DNA of 64,000 nt from assembly GCF_030758955.1 (NCBI RefSeq), contig NZ_CP132360.1, forward strand, positions 628,415-692,414. Reading direction: 5' to 3'. The notes under the pieces are model-generated. The model did no database searches, had not been told where the DNA came from, and saw only the letters and a list, made by a program, of their open reading frames with translations. Every line of letters starts with the position of its first letter. Within the stretch, counting starts at the first letter, position 1. Shown here piece by piece: positions 56,866 through 64,000 of this stretch. Position numbers and translations under genes: made by a program. The DNA is from Agrococcus beijingensis. Lineage in GTDB: Bacteria > Actinomycetota > Actinomycetes > Actinomycetales > Microbacteriaceae.

Positions 56866-57480
56866 CTAGACGAATCCCATGCCGAGGAAGATGGCGCCCA
56901 GGGCGCCGAGGAAGGGCAGCACGTAGAAGAGCGCGATCCAGACGATGCCGAGCCCCGAGGTGATGAGTCCCGTGATCGCCATCGCCCGCCCTGCCGGCTC
57001 GCGGCGCAGCGCGAGGAAGCCGAAGACGATGCCGATCAGCGGCACGACCACCAGCGTCCAGGCGAACACGGCCGAGCAGATGCCGAGCACCAGCGCGGTG
57101 ATGGAGAGCCCGCGCTGCGGCGGCGGAGCGTAGGCGTAGACCGGCGCGCGATAGACCGGCACGCCGTACGGCATCTGGCCGCCGACCTGCGCGGCGGCGG
57201 GGTGGATCAGGGGCGCATCGCGACCCGGGGCGGCACCGGCGGTGAAGCGCGGCGCGGCGTACTGCGTCGGCGGGTACGTCGGTGCGGACTGCCGCGGCGA
57301 CTGCTGCGGCTGCGGCCACGCGTACGACTGCGGCTGCTGCGGGGGCGGCGCCTGTCGGTCAGCGGGGCCCATCGACGACGGAGCGGTCCGCGGCGTGCGC
57401 TCCGAGACCGAGCCCTCGCGCTCCTGGCTCGGGGACGGGTCGCGCGGTCGGAAGCGGTCGGCTTCTCCGGCCATCCGCAT
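56866..57480 (-). CDS. DUF4190-domain membrane protein with long Pro/Gln-rich start, 204 aa
   Basis: Residues 1 to about 125 are soluble, charged at first and then Pro/Gln/Tyr/Ala-rich. Two helices of the DUF4190 type follow ([20 protein letters not shown] at about 131-150 and the [20 protein letters not shown] stretch), separated by [13 protein letters not shown] third hydrophobic stretch ends the protein. The ATG CGG ATG start follows GGGGAGAGGGG. Likely paralogue of the 116-aa gene 100 bases downstream. Function unknown. Confidence 0.8.
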   Translation of the reverse strand: MRMAGEADRFRPRDPSPSQEREGSVSERTPRTAPSSMGPADRQAPPPQQPQSYAWPQPQQSPRQSAPTYPPTQYAAPRFTAGAAPGRDAPLIHPAAAQVGGQMPYGVPVYRAPVYAYAPPPQRGLSITALVLGICSAVFAWTLVVVPLIGIVFGFLALRREPAGRAMAITGLITSGLGIVWIALFYVLPFLGALGAIFLGMGFV

Positions 57481-57674
57481 CCCCTCTCCCCGATCGTCGC
57501 TCCGCTGCTCCTCGGCGAGCGGCGCATGCGCGTACGCCTCACCGGCGCGCGGTTGCTTCGTGGTTGTCGACCGCAACGGTACGCCTGCGCAGTCGCCTGC
57601 ACCTGTGCGTGACCTGCACTTCCGGTGGATGTTGTCAGATACCCACCGAGGGCGCTGCGCTCGCGCGCGACCGC

Positions 57675-58772
57675 TCAGCGATAGCTGCCGCTGAGCCTCA
57701 CTGCGCCGCCGTCGACGCCCTTGGCGCCCTGCACCCAGCCCGCCGCCCGCAGGTCGCCCACGGGCGCTCCCTCGACCACGCCGACGGTGGCCGCGGCGAT
57801 GCCGGCCGCCTCCGAAGCCCGGATGACCGCATCCGCATCGGCCTGGTCGACGACGACCAGCATGCCGAGCCCCAGGTTCCAGGTGCCCTCCGCCTCGGTC
57901 AGCGGGAAGGCCCCCAGCTGCGCGAGCGCGTCGAACACGCTCGGCACCTGCCAGCCGGCGCGATCGATCTCGACCGCGAGCTGCGGCGGCAGCACGCGCG
58001 CGAGGTTCGCGGCGATGCCGCCGCCGGTGACGTGCGAGATCGAGCGGATGCCGAGCCCCTGCTCGAGCATGCCCAGCAGCGGCAGCGTGTAGAGGCGAGT
58101 GGGCTCGAGCAGCACCTCGGCCGCGACGCCGCCCAGCTCGTCGACGCGATCGGTGAGCCCGATGCCGCGCTCGGCGAGGATGTGGCGCACGAGGCTGAAG
58201 CCGTTCGAGTGCAGGCCCGAGGATGCCAGGGCGACCACGCGGTCACCGGCGCCGACCCGCTCGGCGCCCAGCACCGCATCCGCCTCGACGATGCCCACCG
58301 CGGCGCCCGCCACGTCGTAGTCGTCGGGCTCCATCACGCCCGGGTGCTCCGCCGTCTCGCCGCCCACGAGCGCCGTGCCGGTGGCCTCGCAGGCCTGGGC
58401 GATGCCGCGCACGATGTCGGCGATGCGCTCGGGCACCACCCGGCCGCAGGCGATGTAGTCGGTCATGAACAGCGGCTTGGCGCCGACCACGACGATGTCG
58501 TCGACGACCATGCCCACGAGGTCCTGGCCGATGGTGTCGTGCTTGTCGATGGCCTGCGCGAGCGCGATCTTCGTGCCGACGCCGTCGGTCGAGGTGGCCA
58601 GCAGCGGCTTCGCGTAGGAGCCCGCGGCCGAGAGGTCGAACAGGCCGGCGAAGCCGCCCACGCCGCCCAGCACGCCGGGTCCGTGGGTGCGCGAGACGGC
58701 GGCCTTCATGAGCTCGACCGCGCGGTCGCCCGCCTCGGTGTCGACGCCGGCGGAGGCATACGGATCGGTCAT
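57675..58772 (-). CDS. purM: Phosphoribosylformylglycinamidine cyclo-ligase (AIR synthetase)
   Basis: A 365-aa enzyme of purine synthesis that closes the imidazole ring of FGAM with ATP to give AIR. The N-terminal signature [18 protein letters not shown], the nucleotide region [20 protein letters not shown] (about residues 61-80), the [19 protein letters not shown] segment and GGETAEHPG and [11 protein letters not shown] are all intact. TACCCT lies six bases before the ATG, a leaderless start. It is divergent from tdh. Its usual neighbour purF lies 3.5 kb away on the other strand. Confidence 0.97.
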   Translation of the reverse strand: MTDPYASAGVDTEAGDRAVELMKAAVSRTHGPGVLGGVGGFAGLFDLSAAGSYAKPLLATSTDGVGTKIALAQAIDKHDTIGQDLVGMVVDDIVVVGAKPLFMTDYIACGRVVPERIADIVRGIAQACEATGTALVGGETAEHPGVMEPDDYDVAGAAVGIVEADAVLGAERVGAGDRVVALASSGLHSNGFSLVRHILAERGIGLTDRVDELGGVAAEVLLEPTRLYTLPLLGMLEQGLGIRSISHVTGGGIAANLARVLPPQLAVEIDRAGWQVPSVFDALAQLGAFPLTEAEGTWNLGLGMLVVVDQADADAVIRASEAAGIAAATVGVVEGAPVGDLRAAGWVQGAKGVDGGAVRLSGSYR

Positions 58773-58901
58773 GCCCCCAGGGTACTCAACGTGCTGGGTG
58801 CGGCTTCGCCGCATGGGGTGCGCCGTAGCAGCACCTGGCACGTCGGGATCGGGTGGCAGGATGGGGCCCGGCACACCCACCACCCGTCGATGGAGACGTC
58901 C

Positions 58902-59978
58902 ATGCATGCACTCGTGACCCGAGGCAAGCCAGGGCTCGAGCTGATCGAGATCCCCGAGCCCGAGACCCCCGCAGGCCACGTGAAGGTGCGCGTGCTGCGC
59001 GCCGGCATCTGCGGCACCGACCTGCACATCGACGCGTGGGATGCGTGGGCGCAGTCGGCGGTCACGCCCGGCCTGACGGTGGGGCACGAGTTCTGCGGCG
59101 AGATCGTCGAGGTCGGCGAGGGCGTGACCGACTTCGCGGTCGGGCAGCTGATGAGCGGCGAGGGCCACGTCGTCTGCGGCCACTGCCGCAACTGCCGCGC
59201 CGGCCGGCGGCACCTGTGCATCCGCACCTCGAACCTCGGCGTGCAGCGCGACGGCTGCTTCGCCGAGCTCGTGGTGCTGCCGGCCGCGAACGTCTGGGTG
59301 CACCCGGGGCTCACGGCAGCGTCGGCGACGCCGGCGCAGCTCGACGTCTTCGGCATCTACGACCCGTTCGGCAACGCCGTGCACACGGCGCTCAAGTTCC
59401 CCGTCATCGGCGAGGACGTGCTGGTCACCGGCGCCGGCCCCATCGGGCTGATGGCCGCGATGGTCGCGCGGCACGCGGGTGCCCGGCACATCGTCGTCAC
59501 CGACATCGCCGAGCCGCGCCTCGAGCTCGCCCGCACCCTCGGGTTCCGCGCGCTCAACCCGAGGGACGCATCCATCGGCGACGTGCAGCGCGAGCTCGGC
59601 ATGCAGGAGGGCTTCGACGTCGCGCTCGAGATGTCGGGCTCCCCCACCGCGCTCGTCGGCATCATCGAGAACCTCAACTTCGGCGGCCGCATCGCGATGC
59701 TCGGCCTGCCGTCGGCGCCGATCGAGGTCGACTTCGGCAAGGTCGTCTCGCACATGCTGACGATCCAGGGCATCTACGGCCGCGAGATGTTCGAGACCTG
59801 GTACGCGATGAGCGCCATGGCGCAGACCGGCCTCGACGTGCTGCCCGTCATCACCGACCGCTTCGCCTTCGGCGACTGGGAGGCCGCCTTCGACCGCGCC
59901 CGCTCGGGCTCGGCGGGCAAGGTGATCCTCGACTTCACCGACGACCGCGCCGACGGCGCCGACAGCCAGGGAGCCTGA
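58902..59978 (+). CDS. tdh: L-threonine 3-dehydrogenase
   Basis: A 358-aa zinc-dependent medium-chain dehydrogenase that oxidises threonine to 2-amino-3-ketobutyrate with NAD. Catalytic zinc ligands are in [10 protein letters not shown] (about residues 36-45) and [10 protein letters not shown] (about 63-72). The structural zinc cysteines are in [16 protein letters not shown] (about 91-106). NAD binding is at [13 protein letters not shown] (about 173-185). ATG 58902 has GGAG six bases upstream; an ATG four codons earlier lacks a site. kbl starts two bases after the stop, so the pair forms the threonine-to-glycine pathway. Confidence 0.96.
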   Translation: MHALVTRGKPGLELIEIPEPETPAGHVKVRVLRAGICGTDLHIDAWDAWAQSAVTPGLTVGHEFCGEIVEVGEGVTDFAVGQLMSGEGHVVCGHCRNCRAGRRHLCIRTSNLGVQRDGCFAELVVLPAANVWVHPGLTAASATPAQLDVFGIYDPFGNAVHTALKFPVIGEDVLVTGAGPIGLMAAMVARHAGARHIVVTDIAEPRLELARTLGFRALNPRDASIGDVQRELGMQEGFDVALEMSGSPTALVGIIENLNFGGRIAMLGLPSAPIEVDFGKVVSHMLTIQGIYGREMFETWYAMSAMAQTGLDVLPVITDRFAFGDWEAAFDRARSGSAGKVILDFTDDRADGADSQGA

Positions 59979-59980
59979 CC

Positions 59981-61159
59981 ATGTACTCCGTCCGCGACGC
60001 CATCAGCGCAGAGCTCGCCGAGATCGAGGCCGCCGGCCTCACCAAGCGCGAGCGGGCCATCGACTCGCCGCAGGCCGCGACCGTCGTCGCCGGCGGCGAG
60101 CGGGTGCTCAACTTCTGCGCCAACAACTACCTCGGCCTCGCCGACGACCCGCGCATCGTCGAGGCGGCGAAGGCCGCGCTCGACGAGTGGGGGTTCGGGA
60201 TGGCCTCGGTGCGGTTCATCTGCGGCACCCAGACCCAGCACCTCGAGCTCGAGGCGCGACTGGCGTCGTTCCTCGGGCAGGAGGCGTGCATCCTCTACTC
60301 CTCGTGCTTCGACGCGAACGGCGGGCTCTTCGAGACGCTGCTGAGCGCCGAGGACGCGGTGATCTCGGATGCCCTGAACCACGCCTCGATCATCGACGGC
60401 ATCCGCCTGTCGAAGGCCGCCCGCCACCGCTACGCGAACCGTGACATGGGCGAGCTCGAGGCGCGGCTGCAGGAGGCCGCCGGCGCGCGCCGCCGGCTGA
60501 TCGTCACCGACGGGGTCTTCTCGATGGACGGCTACCTCGCCCCGCTCGAGGCGATCTGCGACCTCGCCGAGCGCTACGACGCGATGGTGATGGTCGACGA
60601 CTCGCACGCGGTCGGCTTCACGGGGCCCTCGGGCGCCGGCACCCCCGAGCTCGCCGGCGTGCAGGACCGCGTCGACATCATCTCGGGCACGCTCGGCAAG
60701 GCGCTCGGCGGCGCCTCCGGCGGCTACATCGCGGCGCGCGCCGAGATCGTCGACCTGCTGCGGCAGCGGTCGCGGCCCTACCTGTTCTCGAACGCGCTGG
60801 CGCCGTCGGTGGTGGCCGGCTCGCTCGCGGCGCTCGACCTCGTCGAGGGCGCGGGCGAGCTGCGCGAGCAGCTGCGCGACAACACCGCGCGCTTCCGCGC
60901 CGGCATGGAGGCCGCGGGCTTCGAGCTGCTGCCGGGCGAGCACCCGATCACGGCGGTCATGTTCCACGATGCGCGGCTGGCGTCGCAGATGGCGGATGCG
61001 ATGCTCGAGGAGGGCGTCTACGTCACCGCCTTCTCGTTCCCCGTCGTGCCCCGCGGCGAGGCGCGCATCCGGGTGCAGCTGTCGGCCGCTCACTCGAGCG
61101 AGGACGTCGACCGCGCGGTGGCGGCGTTCGCCGCCGCCCGCGAGCGCGTCGCCGCCTGA
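59981..61159 (+). CDS. kbl: Glycine C-acetyltransferase (2-amino-3-ketobutyrate CoA ligase)
   Basis: A 392-aa PLP enzyme that cleaves 2-amino-3-ketobutyrate with CoA to glycine and acetyl-CoA. Signatures are [15 protein letters not shown] (about residues 37-51), [28 protein letters not shown] (about 198-208, Asp and His of the PLP site) and the PLP lysine in [13 protein letters not shown] (about 237-249). It works with tdh, whose product is unstable, so close expression makes sense. AGGGAG inside the end of tdh serves as ribosome site. Confidence 0.96.
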   Translation: MYSVRDAISAELAEIEAAGLTKRERAIDSPQAATVVAGGERVLNFCANNYLGLADDPRIVEAAKAALDEWGFGMASVRFICGTQTQHLELEARLASFLGQEACILYSSCFDANGGLFETLLSAEDAVISDALNHASIIDGIRLSKAARHRYANRDMGELEARLQEAAGARRRLIVTDGVFSMDGYLAPLEAICDLAERYDAMVMVDDSHAVGFTGPSGAGTPELAGVQDRVDIISGTLGKALGGASGGYIAARAEIVDLLRQRSRPYLFSNALAPSVVAGSLAALDLVEGAGELREQLRDNTARFRAGMEAAGFELLPGEHPITAVMFHDARLASQMADAMLEEGVYVTAFSFPVVPRGEARIRVQLSAAHSSEDVDRAVAAFAAARERVAA

Positions 61160-61175
61160 GCCCGCTCCCCGCTTC

Positions 61176-61267
61176 GCACAACGCAAGCCCGCGGCACCCG
61201 TTCCGCGGCCCTTGCGACGACGCAAGCCCGCGAGCCGCTGATCGCGGTTCGCGGGCTTGCGTTGTGC
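61176..61267. repeat. Dispersed palindromic element, copy C, likely also a terminator
   Basis: GCACAACGCAAGCCCGC (61176-61192) is perfectly complementary to 61251-61267. A second left arm inside (ACGCAAGCCCGCGA, 61220-61233) pairs with 61249-61262 and, with CCGC/GCGG, makes a compact hairpin. It lies between the convergent kbl and SDR genes. Confidence 0.85.
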
Positions 61268-61281
61268 CGAAGGGGGTACGG

Positions 61282-62142
61282 CTAGAAGACCGGCTTGCCG
61301 CCCGTCACGCCGAGCACGGTGCCGGAGACGTAGCTCGCCTCGTCGCTCGCCAGATAGACGAACGCGGTCGCGACCTCGATCGGCTGACCCGGGCGGCCGA
61401 GCGGCGCGTTCATGCCGAAGTCCTTCACGCTGGGCTTCGTCGACGGCTGCAGCGGGGTCCAGATCGGGCCGGGCGCGACGGCGTTCACGCGGATGCCGCG
61501 CTCGCCGACCTGTGCGGCCAGGTTCACGGTGAAGTTGTTGATCGCCGCCTTCGTCGAGGCGTAGTCGAGCAGCGTCTCGGAGGGCTCGAAGGCCTGGATC
61601 GACGAGCAGTTGACGATGGCCGAGCCCTCGCCGAGGTGCGGCAGCACGGCCTTGGTGAGGTTGAACATCGCGAAGATGTTCGTCTCGAAGGTCTGCCGCA
61701 GCTGCTCGTCGGAGATCTTGTCGAGCCCGTCCTGTGCCATTTGGTAGCCGGAGTTGTTGACGAGGATGTCGAGGCCGCCGAGCCCCTCGACGGCCTTCTG
61801 GCAGAGCTCGATGTTGGCCTGCTCGGTGCGCTGGTCGCACGGCACGGCGACGCACTTGCGGCCCGCGGCCTCGACCTGGCGGCAGGTCTCGTCGGCGTCC
61901 TGCTGCTCCTGGGGCAGGTAGGCGATCGCGACATCGGCGCCCTCCTTGGCGAAGGCGATCGCGGTCGCGCGGCCGATGCCGGAGTCGCCGCCGGTGATGA
62001 GCGCGCGCTTGCCCTCGAGCCGGCCGCGGCCGGTGTAGCTCGTCTCGCCGTGATCGGGCACGGGCTCGAGCTCGTCGGTGCGCCCGGGCCAGTCCTGCGA
62101 CTGCTCGGGCAGATGCTTGATGGATTCGGTGTCGACGTTCAT
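61282..62142 (-). CDS. Short-chain dehydrogenase/reductase, YghA/YdaD type
   Basis: A 286-aa SDR with a 45-residue N-terminal extension (QSQDWPGRTDELEPVPDHGE) typical of this subgroup. The NADP loop is ALITGGDSGIGRATA (about residues 53-67). The catalytic set is Ser in VNCSSIQAF (about 177) and YASTK (about 190-194). The structural motif after strand 4 reads NNSG rather than the usual NNAG. The C-terminus GVTGGKPVF is as expected. The substrate is unknown; relatives are called general-stress or glucose dehydrogenase-like. CACAGT lies seven bases before the ATG. Confidence 0.9.
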   Translation of the reverse strand: MNVDTESIKHLPEQSQDWPGRTDELEPVPDHGETSYTGRGRLEGKRALITGGDSGIGRATAIAFAKEGADVAIAYLPQEQQDADETCRQVEAAGRKCVAVPCDQRTEQANIELCQKAVEGLGGLDILVNNSGYQMAQDGLDKISDEQLRQTFETNIFAMFNLTKAVLPHLGEGSAIVNCSSIQAFEPSETLLDYASTKAAINNFTVNLAAQVGERGIRVNAVAPGPIWTPLQPSTKPSVKDFGMNAPLGRPGQPIEVATAFVYLASDEASYVSGTVLGVTGGKPVF

Positions 62143-62288
62143 GCACCCCACTGTGCTCGCGCTGGCTGAGCATCCGGTGGGCGACCGCACGCATCCGCCT
62201 GGATGCCATCCATCGCCGAGCGGCACGCCGGCGGCACGCACCGCTCGATAGGCTGGGATCCTTCCCCCGCGACAGAAGGAGCTCGCCT

Positions 62289-63746
62289 GTGTGCGGCATC
62301 GTCGGCATCGTCTCCGACTCGAGCGTCAACCAGCAGGTCTACGACGCACTCGCGCTGCTCCAGCACCGCGGGCAGGACTCCACCGGCATCGCGACCGTCG
62401 AGGGGCGCTCGATCCACGTGCGCAAGGCGAAGGGCCAGGTGCGCGAGGCGTTCCGCACCCGCGACATGCGCGCGCTGCTCGGCAACACCGGCCTCGGCCA
62501 CGTGCGCTACGCCACCCGCGGCGAGGCGGCCAACGAGCTCGAGGCGCAGCCGTTCTACGTGAACGCGCCCTACGGCATCGTGCTGGTCCACAACGGCAAC
62601 CTGACCAACACGCGCGAGCTCGAGCAGGAGCTCGCGACCCGCGATCACCGCCACGTGAACACCGGCTCCGACACCGAGATGCTCGTGAACGTGCTCGGCA
62701 GCGAGCTGCAGTCGCTCGTCGGCTCGGGCGGCCTCGACGTCGACCAGCTGTTCGCCGCTGTGCGCCGCACCCACGAGCGCGTCGAGGGCTCCTACGGCGT
62801 CATCGCGCTGATCGCCGGGCACGGCCTGCTCGCCTTCCGCGACCCCTTCGGCATCCGCCCGCTCGTGCTCGGCTCGCGCACCAGCGCCGCCGGCCAGACC
62901 GAGTGGATGGTCGCCAGCGAGTCGGTCGCCCTCACCGGCTCGGGCTTCACGCTCGAGCGCGACGTCGCACCGGGCGAGGCGGTCTTCATCGCTCTCGACG
63001 GTGCGATGACCAGCGCCCAGACGCACGACTCCCCCGTGCTGCTGCCCTGCGCGTTCGAGTACGTCTACCTCGCCCGCCCTGACTCGGTGATGAACGGCAT
63101 CAACGTCTACGAGTCGCGCCTGCGCATGGGCGAGATGCTCGCCGACACCATCGCGAAGTACACGCCCTCCGGCGCGATCGACGTGGTCATGCCCATCCCC
63201 GACTCGTCGCGCCCGGCCGCGATGGAGGTCGCGCGCCGGCTCGGCATCGAGTACCGCGAGGGCTTCTACAAGAACCGCTACGTCGGCCGCACCTTCATCA
63301 TGCCCGGGCAGCAGGAGCGCAAGAAGTCGGTGAAGCAGAAGCTGAACGCGCTAGAGAGCGAGTTCCGCGGCAAGAACGTGCTCGTCGTCGACGACTCGAT
63401 CGTGCGCGGCACCACCAGCCGCGAGATCGTCGAGATGATGCGCTCGGTGGGCACCAGCTCGGTCACCTTCACGTCGGCAGCCCCGCCGGTGCGGTACCCG
63501 CACGTGTACGGCATCAACATGCCGTCGCGCGCCGAGCTGATCGCCTCGGGCCGCTCCATCCCGCAGGTGAACGAGGCGCTCGGCAGCGACTTCCTCGTCT
63601 ACCAGGAGGTCGCCGACCTGCAGCGGGCCATCATCGGCGGCACCGACATCCAGGGGCTCGACCTCTCGTGCTTCACCGGCGAGTACGTGACCGGCACGGT
63701 CACCGACGAGTACCTGCAGTGGGTCGAGCAGACGCAGCTCAGCTAG
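62289..63746 (+). CDS. purF: Amidophosphoribosyltransferase
   Basis: A 485-aa enzyme for the first committed step of purine synthesis: PRPP plus glutamine gives phosphoribosylamine. The N-terminal nucleophile is Cys2 (MCGIVGI) with no propeptide. The glutaminase domain holds GLGHVRYATRG and YGIVLVHNGNLTN. The PRPP motif is VLVVDDSIVRGTTS (about residues 361-374). Cys in PCAFEYVYLAR (about 256) and LDLSCFTGEY (about 461) are candidate Fe-S or structural ligands. AAGGAG lies seven bases before the GTG, and TAGGCT at 62249-62254 is a likely -10 box. The stop overlaps the convergent gene by eight bases. Confidence 0.97.
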   Translation: MCGIVGIVSDSSVNQQVYDALALLQHRGQDSTGIATVEGRSIHVRKAKGQVREAFRTRDMRALLGNTGLGHVRYATRGEAANELEAQPFYVNAPYGIVLVHNGNLTNTRELEQELATRDHRHVNTGSDTEMLVNVLGSELQSLVGSGGLDVDQLFAAVRRTHERVEGSYGVIALIAGHGLLAFRDPFGIRPLVLGSRTSAAGQTEWMVASESVALTGSGFTLERDVAPGEAVFIALDGAMTSAQTHDSPVLLPCAFEYVYLARPDSVMNGINVYESRLRMGEMLADTIAKYTPSGAIDVVMPIPDSSRPAAMEVARRLGIEYREGFYKNRYVGRTFIMPGQQERKKSVKQKLNALESEFRGKNVLVVDDSIVRGTTSREIVEMMRSVGTSSVTFTSAAPPVRYPHVYGINMPSRAELIASGRSIPQVNEALGSDFLVYQEVADLQRAIIGGTDIQGLDLSCFTGEYVTGTVTDEYLQWVEQTQLS

Positions 63747-64000
63747 GCTCGCCGACCGCCTGACGCGACCGGCTCGGCGCCCACGCGCCGAGCGCGGCGA
63801 CCAGGCAGGCGATGGCCGCGCCGAGCACGACGTCGGGCACCGGCACCGCGGCGAGCAGCAGCGCGGCGACCGCGGCCCCGGCGGCACCGGCGAGCGCGAG
63901 GATCGCGGGCACGGCGGGCGCGGGCCGCACCTGCGCGCGGCGGCCGAGCTCGATGAGGGCGACGGATGCCGCCAGCGCGATCCCGAGGACGCTCGCGGTC
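63739..64000 (-). CDS. Small membrane protein, C-terminal part (partial)
   Basis: An open frame runs from the window edge to a stop that overlaps the end of purF; 86 residues are visible. It has at least three hydrophobic stretches: VLGIALAASVALIEL, PAILALAGAAGAAVAALLL and VVLGAAIACLVAALGAW, with a basic loop GRRAQVRPAP. This suggests a small multi-helix membrane protein of unknown function. In purF regions of related genomes a small membrane protein is often seen here. The start lies outside the window. Confidence 0.65.
   Translation of the reverse strand, partial: TASVLGIALAASVALIELGRRAQVRPAPAVPAILALAGAAGAAVAALLLAAVPVPDVVLGAAIACLVAALGAWAPSRSRQAVGEPS

Overview
This 64 kb window has the features of a very GC-rich actinobacterial chromosome. 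GC is around 70% by eye, GTG and TTG starts are frequent, and many start codons sit 6-9 bases after a TANNNT-like -10 box. The DUF3817-guaA, DUF3073, SufS-SufU, LCP, DUF2510 and DUF4190 families and the gene neighbourhoods point to the Microbacteriaceae (Agrococcus-like is a guess from general resemblance). It looks like ordinary core chromosome. I see no transposase, integrase, phage gene, CRISPR array or rRNA operon.

Layout. 1-9.8 kb: the 3' end of a DUF3817 gene and guaA; two tandem paralogous membrane proteins; a YciI/DGPF gene with an ECF42-type sigma factor; sufS-sufU; a BASS transporter; a VOC protein; a methyltransferase; a DUF1801 protein. 9.8-21 kb: a Bax-inhibitor-like protein, a glycerophosphodiesterase, an LPRTG-anchored lamin-tail protein, the PcrA helicase, tRNA-Arg, a cold-shock protein, a lipoprotein with a zinc-protease motif, two tRNA-Ser genes and an LCP ligase. 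21-31 kb: a HAD phosphatase, serS, a diacylglycerol kinase-like protein, pheA, a PLP decarboxylase, phosphoglucomutase, a convergent intergenic region full of 20-bp repeats, and a CapA lipoprotein. 31-42 kb: a 2032-residue surface protein, a D,D-carboxypeptidase lipoprotein, a 14-TM efflux pump, CsbD, a CitE-like lyase and three tiny membrane proteins. 42-54 kb: an S4 protein, RecQ, an NAD(P)-binding protein, a DEAD-box helicase with a repetitive disordered N-terminus, a DUF2510 protein, an RND pump, a MerR/TipA regulator and a pair of FluC fluoride channels. 54-64 kb: DUF3073, L-serine dehydratase, DUF5652, two DUF4190 proteins, purM, tdh-kbl, an SDR, purF and a partial membrane protein.

How the genes fit together. 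Purine synthesis is represented by purF, purM and guaA. Serine, threonine and glycine use is represented by sdaA and tdh-kbl, with serS and two tRNA-Ser genes nearby. Envelope functions include the LCP ligase, carboxypeptidase, CapA, the two large surface proteins and two drug pumps. RNA and DNA upkeep includes PcrA, RecQ, the DEAD-box helicase, the cold-shock protein and the S4 protein.

The most notable non-coding signals are these. There is a close match to an ECF42 target promoter. A MerR operator lies exactly in a 19-bp spacer. About twenty genes have leaderless-type promoters. A dispersed palindromic element with 17-19-bp arms occurs three times. Two blocks of 20-bp tandem repeats face each other. 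A chain of mini-ORFs couples recQ to the S4 gene. The hexamer GGATGC/GCATCC is in marked excess. I found no clear-cut new multigene system; the strongest candidates for undescribed biology are the repeat families and the mini-ORF chain.
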